DNA of 29,594 nt from Conidiobolus incongruus B7586. Taxonomy: Eukaryota; Entomophthoromycota; Entomophthoromycetes; Entomophthorales; Conidiobolaceae. The notes below the pieces were generated by a model. That model saw only the letters and a program-made list of their open reading frames with translations, was not told where the DNA came from and did not search any database. The position numbers and the translations under genes were made by a program. This document shows, piece by piece, positions 11,464 to 22,563 of this stretch; positions within the stretch are counted from its first letter, which is position 1, and each line of letters starts with the position of its first letter. The stretch covers positions 1-29,594 of the forward strand of contig JNEM01012367.1 in assembly GCA_000697335.1 (NCBI GenBank), given 5' to 3'.

Positions 11464-13011
11464 ATGGGAAAGAAAAAGCATAAATCTAAAGCTGTGAGTT
11501 TAACTCAAACACATTCACCATCTACTCCCCCTGTCGAATTATCAGGATCCCCTCTTACTAATGATCATCCTGCATCACCACCTTCAGAAGAAGAAGCATT
11601 TGACCATAACTCTATTTCATTTCTACCTATTCCTACCTTTGTTCCTACTCTTTTTGCAATTTCCAATTTTAATCAGCTGTTGACCAAAAGTCAAATAGGT
11701 AGAAAAGTATTATCATATGTGTCTGACTCATTACATCTCAAATTGGTATGCAAGCAGTGGTATTTTTGGCTAGCTGAATTGAATGTTAAAGAATTGGTAA
11801 TATATACTAAGGATAATAAAGCAGCACAATTTAGTTCTAAATTGGGTAAATTGGGAGAACTTATAGAAAGGATCCATAAGCCTTTATTTAATAGATACTC
11901 TCCTTATGCCGACCAAGTGGAATCACTTTATTTTAAGGATTTCATAAGTTTAGAATTATTTGAATATTTTCAGAATAAGTTTCCCAATGTCAAAAAAGTT
12001 ATCTTGGAATATCAAAGAGTAAGTGGACTGAGGACGAAGCATTTGAATCAATTTTTTCCAAATGTTACTACAGTCGTCCTTAAGCCTTGGACTAAGGGTA
12101 TTGAGCATCTCCCGAATTGTACCAGACCAAATCTAAGGATCAAAGAACTCTATATCAAAGGTGATTCTATTCCTTCTCATGCCTTAGAATACTATGTCCC
12201 AAATATGGCCAATTTGGACGTATTAAGCTTAGAAGGAGTTGTTTTACATCCTGCTCTTTTAGAAGAGATAGCAACATTTGCCAACAGCTTGAAAACATTA
12301 GAACTCATTTACAAAATTCCTAGAAATTATGATTATCATAGAGATACATCAATGGAAGCGATCAAGTGTCCCCCTCTATCAGATTCAGAGCTATTCCAAG
12401 TGCTATTATCCAACCAAGCAACATTAACAAATCTTAACCTAGATTATCCCATTATTGCTGAAGATTTATTCTTGCGGCTGATATATTTCAACACGCATCC
12501 CTTAAGGAATCTCACTCTTCGAAATCTCAGAGATATTAATCCTACTAATTTGATCCAATTCTTTAAGATCGTTGGCCCACATCTTCAAAAAATCAGATTA
12601 ATTCGATTACCACATATGGTTAACGACGAATTAATTCTCATATTATGTAAATTCTGTTCTCAGTTAACTCACCTAGAGCTCAGTGCCATTGAGTTTACAG
12701 AATTTACTTTGAGGAATATTAGAAGTCATTTCCCCAAGCTACAGCATTTGACACTTGTCCCATTTAAAAAAATCAATGCCAAATATTTTAAACTACCATG
12801 GCTATGTAGAAATGATTTGACTGAATTATGTCTTGGAAACGTTAGAGAATTCAGTTTGGAAGAGATGGAGGCTTTAACTCAGTTTAGTAAATTGAGAAAG
12901 CTGAAAATTGCTTATGGTATTATCAATGGTAATTTCACAGGTGGTAGAAATTTTAAGAAATGGCTAAATGGAGTTCAACTGGAAATTTATCAAGGTTATG
13001 ACTGGATTTAA
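11464..13011 (+). CDS. F-box/leucine-rich-repeat protein
   Basis: Intronless frame of 515 residues, ATG start, TAA stop. The N-terminus is Lys-rich (GKKKHKSKA), followed by a Ser/Pro/Glu-rich tail to about residue 50. Residues about 67-112 look like an F-box: an amphipathic helix (QIGRKVLSYV), then LVCKQWYFWL at 94-103, the Cys-Lys-x-Trp core common to fungal F-boxes. From about 120 to the end, irregular leucine-rich repeats recur (for example LRNLTLRNL, LTHLELSAIEF and LQHLTLVPF). In this family the F-box binds Skp1 in an SCF ubiquitin ligase and the LRRs recruit the substrate; the substrate cannot be read from sequence. Many early-diverging fungi carry large families of such intronless F-box/LRR genes. 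Convergent with DMC1, with 230 nt between the stop codons. Confidence 0.85.
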   Translation: MGKKKHKSKAVSLTQTHSPSTPPVELSGSPLTNDHPASPPSEEEAFDHNSISFLPIPTFVPTLFAISNFNQLLTKSQIGRKVLSYVSDSLHLKLVCKQWYFWLAELNVKELVIYTKDNKAAQFSSKLGKLGELIERIHKPLFNRYSPYADQVESLYFKDFISLELFEYFQNKFPNVKKVILEYQRVSGLRTKHLNQFFPNVTTVVLKPWTKGIEHLPNCTRPNLRIKELYIKGDSIPSHALEYYVPNMANLDVLSLEGVVLHPALLEEIATFANSLKTLELIYKIPRNYDYHRDTSMEAIKCPPLSDSELFQVLLSNQATLTNLNLDYPIIAEDLFLRLIYFNTHPLRNLTLRNLRDINPTNLIQFFKIVGPHLQKIRLIRLPHMVNDELILILCKFCSQLTHLELSAIEFTEFTLRNIRSHFPKLQHLTLVPFKKINAKYFKLPWLCRNDLTELCLGNVREFSLEEMEALTQFSKLRKLKIAYGIINGNFTGGRNFKKWLNGVQLEIYQGYDWI

Positions 13012-13241
13012 CCAATTTTTAAATTTGGATAGTTTTATATTTACAATTTAATTTGAAATAAATTAACTTAATACATTCTAAAATATTTATTCATTGTTGA
13101 ATTAAAAAGATCTTATTCAATAGATAAATATAATTTATTAACCTTGATATGTCTTAATTTAATAATCATTCCTTTTTATGTAGACTTCATTTTATATAGC
13201 GAATTTGATGGAGTATTATAATTAATTCAATTTAAACATCT

Positions 13242-14670
13242 TTAATCTTTACAATCGACTATTCCACCTTCATCAATTGAGTATCCTACATCTTTATTTA
13301 AAATTTTATATAAAAAAACTGTATTTGATGCTTACTTGCTTCAGCTTCAGGCATATCAGGTGAGTCATAAATTTTCACAATTCTTTCTTCTCCTTTACCT
13401 TTTCTCAAACTTAATCTAGTGGTAGATCTAAACAATGATTAATAAAATTTAGCAAATTATTATAGATACTTACGCATGTGCTAAAACATGACCACCTACA
13501 GGTTTTTTAGGATCTGAAGTAAACGTCAATGTTGCTCCAGGATCAGAGCACATCTAAATTATAAATTTATTATTTTAGCAACTGGATAAAAAATTTTAAT
13601 ATAATACTTGGTTGGTGATAAAGATTGCAATGTTAAATTCTTCACCAATTTTTAATAATCTTGATAGGAATAGATTTAGTTTCTGTTGACGTTCGCTTAA
13701 TTCACCTCTTCCACAGTAATCAGTTCGAAATAATGCAATAATTGAATCAACAACCTGAAAACTCTATCAAAGTTTGCAATTGTAGTGATTATCAAAATTA
13801 CCAATAAAACAAAAGTTTTATCTTCCATAAAAATAGCAGCCAATTCTGCCAATAAATCCATTTGTTGTTCAGAATTATATGCTCTAGCATAATAAATATT
13901 TTCAAGTACTCTTTCTCCGTCTAAATCATATCGACTCGCAATTTGTTGAATTCTATCAGGCCTGAAAGTACCTTCGCTATCGATATATCCAACCTTACCC
14001 TCTCCCCCTCCCATTTCTTTAGGTAATTGAGATGTGACACATAATGTGTGAGCAATTTGAGTTTTACCAGTTCGAAATTCACCAAAAGCTTCGGTAATTG
14101 ACATACTCTGAACTCCACCTAATTCATTTTTAATTCAATTGAAGATAAAATGTAATAAATTTATATACCTCCCAATAATTTGTCAAATTCACTACTACCA
14201 GTAGTAATTCTGATTACTGCTTGACGCTTAATTGCATATTGATAAGCAGTAATAAATGCGCTTCCCTTTAAAATCATTAAACAATCATTTATTAAAACTT
14301 TTATATTAATATACCATAATATTTGTAACAACTTCCTTAATTTTATCCACTTTATTTTCTGATAAACCCTTAATTTTTAATAAATTTCTTTTGGTAGTCA
14401 TTTGAACTGCCTAGAATAAGATAGTTAAAAATTATGATTATAGTTTTCAGAAGATTTTTACCTTGATTGTATATATTCCTGAAGACTTTAACTTATTAAT
14501 GTCAGAAACATTGATGCCATGATTTTGTAATTCATCAATTTCTACGATTGATTGATTCTATATATTTATTAATTAATTAATACAAAAATTGGATTTAATT
14601 TTGAAAATACCTCAACTTGGTTTTTATTTTCCTCAATAGACTTTGATATCAACTGTTCTGTAGAAGACAT
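13242..14670 (-). CDS. DMC1: Meiotic recombinase DMC1
   Basis: RecA/RAD51-family strand-exchange protein used in meiosis. Exons in order of translation: 14670-14611, 14557-14462, 14410-14315, 14265-14169, 14118-13802, 13754-13608, 13553-13474, 13427-13336, 13285-13242. The eight GT-AG introns are 46-54 nt. The product has 342 residues; human DMC1 has 340. The helix-hairpin-helix part reads [19 protein letters not shown] then [10 protein letters not shown] and [13 protein letters not shown], the DMC1 rather than RAD51 wording. Walker A is GEFRTGKT (about 129-136), Walker B is LLVVDSI (about 221-227), followed by [42 protein letters not shown] and [13 protein letters not shown]. The tail GGIVDCKD matches the usual C-terminus, which supports the small last exon. 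I see no meiotic promoter element such as a URS1-like site upstream. DMC1 implies a meiotic programme in this organism. Confidence 0.95.
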
Positions 14671-15059
14671 TCTTTAGTCAATGATAAAATAGTTCAATAA
14701 CCTTATTCATAAATTCAGACACTCTTTGATATTTATACTTATCAAATTGCATTTATTAAATGCAAAAATACAAATAACCTAGTAATTTTTAGAATTTTTG
14801 ATCATAAAATATTTGTTCAATGATAATTAAATAACATTTTTTAAATGTGCAAATTAAAAATATTTATAATCCAGTATATATCCAAATATCATTATAATAC
14901 TTTAGAATTTTGAAATCATTATTGATTTACAGAGTTATTAATGAAATTTTTTTATAAGCAAAATAGTTTAATTATAGAATATAAATGTTTAATATATTGA
15001 TTTGAAGTTTTAATTCAAATTTATTAAATTTTCAAATTCTTCAATTTTTCTTCATTATT
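14671..15059. other. AT-rich spacer upstream of DMC1
   Basis: About 390 nt of ordinary AT-rich sequence that should contain the DMC1 promoter. No gene, RNA or repeat is visible. Confidence 0.5.
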
Positions 15060-16240
15060 ATTTCTTATTAGTGTAGAAATTAAGTAATAGCATAATTTTA
15101 AAATTAAAATTAAATAAATAAATTAATAAATAATATATAAATTTTAATAAATAAAATAAAATTAATATCCTCTTTTATTATTAATAACTCTTTTTTATAC
15201 TTTTGGTAAGCTTCTAATATTTAAAAAATAGTTTTTTTATTAAAAACTAAAATTTAATATTTCACAAACTAATTTAATTTGTTTATAGGAATTTTTTTCT
15301 TGTAAGCTAATTTTTTAATTGTTTAAAACAATTATAATTATATAAGTTATAATTAAGTAAATATACTAGATATGGTAACTCTCTCTAGTTTTTTTATATA
15401 AAAATCTTTTACAACTTTAACTTAATATTATTTAAAAATTATTTTATTTAAAAAATAATATATAATTTATTATTAATTAATTTCCTTTAAGGTATTAAAT
15501 TAAAAAAACTATATATTATTATAATTTATTATAACAATTAATATTTATTTATATTTAAAGTGTTTATTTATTAAAATTTATAAAGGGGATTAATTTAACT
15601 TAATATTTTATTTTATTTTTAAGTAAAAGATTATATAAAAAATTTAAGAATTATTAATTATAAGTATCTATTGTAAAAACTTTTGATTTTAGTTATACCT
15701 TAATAAATTTAATTTAATTATAGTTATTTTAATTTTCTTTTAAGCTTTTGTTATATTATAAGATATTTATATTATATTTTTATTAATTAATTTAGGTTTA
15801 AACTTAAGTAAATATAATATACTTGTATAATTAATATTAAATTATTTTAATAATTCTTTATCTAAAATAAAAAGGTATTTCTTAATATATGTTTTTATTT
15901 TATTAATAAGTAAAAGAATAATAACAAAAGTTAATATTTTAAATTTTAATAAATTTTAAATAATGTCCCTTTTAACTTTAAAATTACAAATTTAGTGATA
16001 TATGGTAGTTTTAAATAAAACATTATCTTTATAAATTGTTTATAAGTTTTAAATGATTTTAAAAGGTTTATAGTTAATTTTTAAAGATACAAAAATAAAA
16101 ACCTTGTGATAATCATTATTTAATTTAAATATAATTAAATTTAAATATAAATTTTAAAATCAAAATATTTTAATAAAAAAATAATTGAAATTAAATATAT
16201 ATATATAGTTTGGAAATATTTATTTTTTTAGATATTTTAT
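15060..16240. other. Extremely AT-rich island
   Basis: A stretch of about 1.2 kb whose texture differs from the surrounding spacer. It is dominated by TTAA, TTTAA, TATTA and ATTAA words, has several 60-nt lines with only one to six G or C, and largely lacks the GAT/ATC/TGAAT words that fill the other spacers. Short patches such as aggtttaaacttaagtaaat stand out. No frame longer than a few dozen codons, no paired ends and no RNA gene is visible. It could be a nuclear copy of mitochondrial intergenic DNA, a fully decayed repeat, or simply drifted spacer. Boundaries are approximate. Confidence 0.5.
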
Positions 16241-16313
16241 ATATAAAAAATCTTTCACAATGTATAATATGTTTGAAACATCAGAAATTAAAAAATATGC
16301 CATTTTTTAATTT

Positions 16314-17197
16314 CTATATTAATATTATTTCTTCATCTTTTATCACTACCAATTCTAAGAGTTGAAATTCAAAATTTTCTAGGGAAGGGCTCAAAGCAAT
16401 TTGAAATCTATGAAAGCTTATATTGTTAAAAATAGTTTCATCCTAAGTGAAGGGAGGATATTGCTCTATTTTAACCCAGTTTAGGCTATAAAATCAAAAA
16501 TTAAGGATTATGATTATTTATAAGATAAGAATAATTAAAATTTGAATATGAAAAGGATATATAATATAAATATGGACAAGTTTTCTTTACAGATTGATCT
16601 AAATTTAACTTATCAAATAAATCAATTTCCAAATACAATCATTCTGTCTAAAGAATCTAAACATCAATTGGAACTAAGCACAATATTGTATAGTAATTCA
16701 GGACAATGTGGTATATAAAAGATAGTTGGAGTTTGATCTATAGATCTTTTCACTTCCTATTATATGGCTTGATTAAGATAAATTTTAAATGTAAGTTTTT
16801 CTATTATCTGGTTAAGAGGAATAATATCTAATCCCCATTACTGATAGATTTGTAAATCATTGTTAGATTGCTCAACTGGATCAAAAACTTGGAACCATCC
16901 ATTGATCTATTTATCAGTAAATTAATGAAAAACCATGTTAAATTCCAAACAGAATAAGTTTACTTTTAAATCGTTTCGAAGTTTATAAATGAAAGCTAAT
17001 TGATACCGGGAGTTTACAGAGTCTATAGGACTATCAATACCATAACAGATAATATCAACATTTGTCAAATTACTTTTTTATTTAATATATTCTTCTGATT
17101 TCCAATACCAATTTGTTGATTCAAAAGTCTAATAATTCAGGTGAGTAAACTATATTTTATAAGATCCAATCTAAAGCCTAGCTAAAAAATTTTCCAT
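16314..17197 (-). pseudogene. Decayed SRR1/BER1-family gene
   Basis: On the minus strand one frame carries the landmarks of the SRR1-like domain (plant SRR1, yeast Ber1) in the right order: ICYGIDSPIDS and SRYQLAFIYKL (about 17045-16975), VFDPVEQSNNDLQ, PTIFYIPHCPELLYN and IVLSSN (about 16720-16667), MIVFGN (about 16640-16625), and the C-terminal FNNISFHRF (about 16425). A good GT-AG intron at 16963-16907 (57 nt) removes two apparent stops. The remaining frame is broken: TAA at 16840-16838, TGA at 16666-16664 where the family has Trp after the Asn, TGA at 16624-16622 in place of the Ser of GNSF, TGA/TAA at 16615-16610, TAG at 16445-16443, and more near the N-terminus. A TAATAG pair near 16760 could be the end of a second intron. 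The frame ends at TAG 16316-16314. The ATG at 17197 is in frame but separated from the domain by stops. The host gene, once active, would have had a conserved role thought to involve tubulin/stress or regulatory functions; the biochemistry is unclear. Confidence 0.72.
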
Positions 17198-17800
17198 TTA
17201 TACTATCTCTATATTTTAAATGAATAAGTTTATACCATATAAATTTATTGTATATTGAATAGAAATTTACAATCTCTCATTCATTCGATCTTGAAAAATT
17301 TTATTGGTTTTGGAAATTTTATTCTTTTATTATATTTAACTAGAACAAAACCATTGACATTATGCTCGGTATTATTGCAAAACATGATTTTATTTTTTTT
17401 CGATTTTATGCTAAAATTAAAAAATCCAATAAGGTAGTAAATTTATCTTTACAAACTCGATTATTCGGCTTATGGTGAAAAATGATTTTATTATTAATTA
17501 ATATATATCATAATTACAAATAAAAAAATGATAAAAATGTATAAATTAATATTCAAGAATCACAATGATTATTATTGATTTGAATTTTTCCAAAAAATAG
17601 AATAATAAGTTTTAAATATACATCCCATAATAATTCTATTGTAGATCCAAGGTATAAAAATCTGTCATACACAACAGAGAAATTTATTTTTATCTTACAA
17701 CACTATAGGATATATTTTCTAATAATATCCTATTAATATATATATATATATATATATATATTAATTACAACACCAAAATTAAAATTAAAATCATTTAAGT
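17198..17800. other. AT-rich spacer upstream of GUF1
   Basis: About 600 nt with no gene I can support. A + strand frame at 17255-17437 (60 codons) is hydrophobic, matches nothing I know, and is of a length expected by chance. The GUF1 promoter must lie at the right end. Confidence 0.5.
17736..17760. repeat. (AT)n microsatellite upstream of GUF1
   Basis: A 25-nt perfect AT/TA run ending about 40 nt before the GUF1 start codon. It is either promoter-proximal DNA or part of the 5' untranslated region, and its length is likely to vary between isolates. Confidence 0.95.
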
Positions 17801-20733
17801 ATGAATAATAAAATTATTTATAGAGGCATCAATAATCTTCAATTAAAACAAAATAGGGTAAATAAATATTATCAAATATTTCGATTTATTCTATATTAAA
17901 TAATTTATTAGAACCTTAATTTTTTAAAATTCACACCCTTAATTCATAATTCTTTAACATTAAACTGTAAAAGATTAAATTTAGATAAATTTAAACACCT
18001 GAATAATTACCAGAGACAATATTCCTCGAGTACTAATGAATTAATAACCAAAGTTGACAAAGATTTTGATATGACACAATTTGATAAATCTAGAATTAGA
18101 AACTTTTCCATTATTGCTCACATTGGTGACATTTTATTATTTTTCAAATTTTAAATAAATATTAAATGATTTTGTAGATCATGGAAAGAGTACTCTAGCT
18201 GATAGACTTTTAGAGTTAACTGGTATTTGATATTTTGATTACATTAAATTTATAATGTATTAATTGATATTTATTTTTAGGCACCATATCTGTTAAAGGA
18301 GGGGCCAATAAGCAGGTTCTAGATAAATTAAAGGTTGAAAGGGAGAGAGGTATTACAGTTAAAGCTCAGGTACATATTTATTATTCAAAAATCTCGATTA
18401 ATTTCAAAAATTGATTATTGCTAATTAGACTGCTTCCCTATTTTACCATTATAAGGGGCAGAAATATTTACTTAACTTAATCGACACACCTGTAATCAGT
18501 GAAAAAAAAATAATATTTAATACATTTCCTAATGCTTATAATTTAGGGTCATGTTGACTTTAGTTATGAAGTCTCAAGATCATTATCAGCATGTCAAGGA
18601 ACTCTACTTTTAGTCGATGCTGTTCAAGGAATTCAAGCTCAAACAGTTGCCAATTTTTATCTAGCATTTGGAGAAGGAATTAAAATTTTACCAGTTATCA
18701 ATAAAATCGATTTACCAGGAGCGGACGTTGAAAAAGTCAAAAATCAATTGGTTACAAGTTTAGAGCTTGAACCCGAAGATGCTTGTTGTGTAAGTTAATT
18801 TTTATAATACTAAAGTTTTATACTAATAAATTATGATCTAGATTTCTGCTAAAACTGGTTTAAATGTAAATACTCTATTAGATCGCATTATTGAAGAAAT
18901 TCCACCGTAATTCAAATTAATACTATTAATATCACTTGATTTAATAACAATATTTTTTAGACCAACTGGAAAAGTTGATGCACCTTTAAAAGCTCTTTTA
19001 TTTGACTCTTGGTATGATAATTATGTTGGCGTTATTTGCATGGTAGCCATTATTGATGGCCAGGTTAAGAAAGGTTTGAAAAATACATTGGATTTATATT
19101 ACATTTACTTAATCTTATAATTATTAGGGGATAAAATTTTATCTATGCAGACTGGTCTTAAATATGAAGCATTAGATGTAATTAATAATTATTATGTACC
19201 CATATAAAAGCATTTACTCATGATTAATAGGTTGGTATTCTTCATCCAAATATGAAGTCAGTTAATGTTTTGTAAGTTTTCTTATCCCAATATTTTATAA
19301 TTCAAATTTTAATCAATATTTTAGACAAGCGGGACAAGTTGGATATATCTCGATGAGTATGAAGAATCCTAAAGATGCCAAGATCGGTGACACATTTTGT
19401 TTACAAAAAGCAATTATTAAAGACCCTCTTCCTGGATTTGTGCAAGCTAAACCTATGGTAAAGCCAAATCATTCATATTAGCTGATTTAATTCATGCTAT
19501 TATCTATAGGTTTTCTCTGGTATTTTCCCAATCAATAATTCTGATTTCCCTAAACTTGAAGAATCAATCACTCATTTAACTTTGAACGATTCGTCTGTTA
19601 CTATCCAAAGAGAAACTAGGTAAGATTAATACTTCATTCTTGAGATTTACTTTTAACTTGAAAATTAGTTTGGCCTTGGGGCAAGGTTGGCGTTTAGGAT
19701 TTTTGGGAACTTTACATATGGATGTTTTCAAACAGAGATTAGAACAGGTTTATTTCCTAATTTAATTTTTGAATGTCATTGTTAATAATGCTGATTTAGG
19801 AATATGATGCCAATATTATTGTTACTCAACCCACCGTACCTTATAAAGGTAACTCGATTGACACATTATATGATTATATGTTAATTTTAAATAGTGATAT
19901 ATAATAATGGCGAAGAGAAAATTATTCAAAGCCCTCAAGATTTCCCTGAACCTCATGATATTAGCACTAAAGTATCTGATCTAATGGAACCAATGATTAA
20001 AGCTACCATTATCTTCCCATTAGATTATTTAGGAAATGTTATTGAACTTTGTCAAGTAATTTGACATTGCACCTCTATCATCATTAATACTCAATCTTAT
20101 TTTTAGGATCATCGTTGTGACAATTTGAGCCATCAATTTATCGATAATACTAGAATCATCTTACGATGTGATTTACCATTAGCTGAAATTGTATCCAATT
20201 TTTATGACAAATTAAAGAGTAGAACTTCAGGTTATGCTAGGTAATATTTCATTATAGCTATCTAATTCATTAAATATCAATTATTTTATTAGTTTCGATT
20301 ATGAAGAAGCTGGATATAAGAGCTCCGATTTAGTCAAGGTATAGCCAATATAACCGCTATTGTATTATAAATATATTTAAAATAAATATAGATGACAGTA
20401 TTGATTAATTCAGTGCCAGTGGACGTACTTACATCTGTACATCATCGTAGTAAAATCAATGCGCTAGGAAGACAAGTAGCTGCTAAATTGAAGGACGTTA
20501 TTGAGAAACAATTATTTGAAGTGGTTATTCAAACAGCTGTCAACAAAAAGATTATTGCCAGGGAAACCATTTCCCCAATGAGAAAGAATGTTACAGCTAA
20601 ATGTTATGGTGGTGACATTACAAGAAAAATGAAACTTTTACAAAAGCAAAAGGAAGGAAAAAAGAGAATGAAGAGAATTGGAAATGTTAACATTCCTCAA
20701 GAAGCTTTCTTAAAAGTTATAGATAACAATTAA
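17801..20733 (+). CDS. GUF1: Mitochondrial translation GTPase GUF1 (EF4/LepA)
   Basis: Mitochondrial homologue of bacterial LepA, a ribosome-bound GTPase that supports protein synthesis under stress. Exons: 17801-17857, 17912-18125, 18178-18222, 18281-18369, 18429-18491, 18547-18789, 18842-18906, 18961-19073, 19128-19177, 19231-19271, 19325-19457, 19510-19619, 19669-19747, 19800-19848, 19895-20055, 20107-20240, 20293-20338, 20392-20733. The 17 introns are 46-59 nt. The product has 677 residues; yeast Guf1 has 645. The first ~60 residues are rich in Lys, Arg, Asn and Ser with almost no acids and end QRQYSSS, a typical mitochondrial presequence; the start is the ATG that supplies it. GTPase motifs: G1 AHIDHGKST, G2 [10 protein letters not shown]3 DTPGH, G4 NKID, G5 SAKTG. 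The LepA-specific C-terminal part is present: [44 protein letters not shown] and IPQEAFLKV. The next gene follows 251 nt downstream on the same strand. Confidence 0.96.
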
Positions 20734-20984
20734 TTTAATATAATTTTAAATAATCTATTTATTTAATAAATTAGAAATCTGATAATTAAATATATTTTTA
20801 TTTCCTAGATTGTATTGAGCATGATTTAAAAACACGTCGCCCAATTAAATAATTCAACCATTTCACAAAATAAAACCCGTTCTCTATATTTAAATCATTT
20901 CTGACTTATTATTTTTTATTTCATATAATAAACTGTTTATTAAATATTATTTACTATTTCATTATATTTAATTATCAATTTTGA

Positions 20985-22563
20985 ATGAGGATTTATAGTT
21001 TGTTTTATTCATTTTGCTTGTATGAATTACAAGCTAAGCAAATTGTATTTAGCCCTCCTGTATCATATAAATTTCAATCCAAAAACATTGCAATGTAAGT
21101 AAAATCAAATTTCTATTTAATAAATTAAATTAAATTTAAAAATAGTATTGGAGGAGGAGCTGGTGGAACGAGTGCAGCTTATTATTTATCACAACTTCAA
21201 GATAAAATTGATTACAAATTAAATATTGATTTATATGAAGCTAGCGACCGAATTGGTGGAAGAGCCTACCCTATTTTCCTTAAAGGAGAAAAATTCGAAT
21301 TGGGAGCTGGTTGTTTTGTTGAGTAATTTATACAATTTAATTTGTTTTGTTTATTAATTAACAAACATTTTTTTTTATCTCTATTAGTGTGAATTATAAT
21401 ATACAAGTACATCATATTTAAATTGGTTTTAACTCATATATTTGACAACTTTCATTTAGGAAGCTTGTGAAAAATTTAATATTGAAAAAGTTAATTTAGC
21501 CAGTTCTAACGCTTCTTTTGGTTTATACGATGGCTCTCAGTTTGTCTTCACCTATGATAACTCTTATTGGAGCCAAATTAAATTCTATTATCGATATGGC
21601 TATGGTTACTATAAAACACAACTTCTGTCTAACAAACTTAGGGATCAATTTTTAAAACTCTATGAACCAACTACACCTGGATTCAGTTCCATTGAACAAC
21701 TCTTGAGTTTTGTAGATCTCGCTAACTATACAACATTATCAAATAGAGAATTTTTAATTAATGAAGTTGGTGTATCAGAAATATTTGTTGACGAGTTCTA
21801 TCAAGCTATCACCAGAAATATATACTCCATTCCAAACACCCTTCATGTATTAGCTGGAGCGACTGCTTTTGTTGGTACTTCAAGTAGGGAAAGTATTAAA
21901 AAGGGCAACGACTTGATATTCCAGGAACTTTTAAAACATTCAATTGCTACACCATACCTAAACTCTAAAGTGACTGCCGTTATCCAAGTTGATGGCTTTG
22001 GTCCCAATCATCAATATCAACTACACATTAATGAAAATCCTTTGGATACATTGTATGATATAGTAATTTTAGCTACACCATTACATTTATCTGACATTGA
22101 TTTACCCAAGGATGCTATTCCCGATTTTGAAATTGAATATAAGAATGTTTACAAAATGGTCTTAACTAACGTCACACTAAATCCATACTATTTTAATGTG
22201 AAATCAATCAATGAATTGCCAGAGACAATATTGGGATACACTACTAAATCACCTTTTTCTGTAATTACTCACTCTGATGGGATTGTTGATATATCATCAG
22301 TTGAGCCTATAACAGATGAATTCTTGCTCAAGTTACTCAACACAACACTTGGATTAGATCAAATTCATCGTAAAGATTGGAAAGCGTATCCTGTAATGAA
22401 ACCTAGAAAACGATTTCCACCCATCATATTATATGATAATATTTATTATGTAAATGCGATGGAACCTGCCATTTCTACCATGGAAACTGAGACAGTTGCC
22501 AGTAAAAATATTGTTAAATTGATTGAAGAAGACCTTGTTGGCCAATTGAAATGGAGAAAATAA
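20985..22563 (+). CDS. Prenylcysteine oxidase (FAD-dependent, secretory pathway)
   Basis: Family enzymes break the thioether bond of free farnesyl- or geranylgeranyl-cysteine left after turnover of prenylated proteins, giving cysteine, an aldehyde and H2O2, in lysosome, vacuole or secretions. Exons: 20985-21094, 21146-21322, 21388-21406, 21460-22563. Introns are 51, 65 and 53 nt; exon 3 is only 19 nt. The product has 469 residues (human PCYOX1 505). The start gives a short hydrophobic N-terminus (YSLFYSFCLY) ending near ELQA, a plausible signal peptide. FAD-binding motifs follow: IAIIGGGAGGTSAAYYLS (dinucleotide-binding loop), then YEASDRIGGRAYPI and ELGAGCFVDVNYN. The C-terminal part fits the prenylcysteine lyase domain, with DIVILATPLHLSDI, KMVLTNVTLNPYYF and a final IYYVNAMEPAISTMET, where the substrate-side NAMEPA-like motif is characteristic. 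Relation to other FAD amine-oxidase-like proteins is excluded mainly by this C-terminal part. Confidence 0.9.

Noticed and set aside
13755-13801. Read-through of DMC1 intron 5 as extra coding sequence
   Set aside because: The intron is 47 nt, so retention shifts the frame and breaks the Walker B strand; splicing restores LLVVDSI.
16314-17197. Reassigned stop codons as an explanation for the broken SRR1-family frame
   Set aside because: The intact genes nearby use the standard code throughout, and the frame contains TAA and TAG as well as TGA.
17255-17437. A 60-codon hydrophobic + strand frame in the spacer upstream of GUF1
   Set aside because: No recognisable family, no flanking exons, and its length is within chance for this amount of AT-rich DNA.
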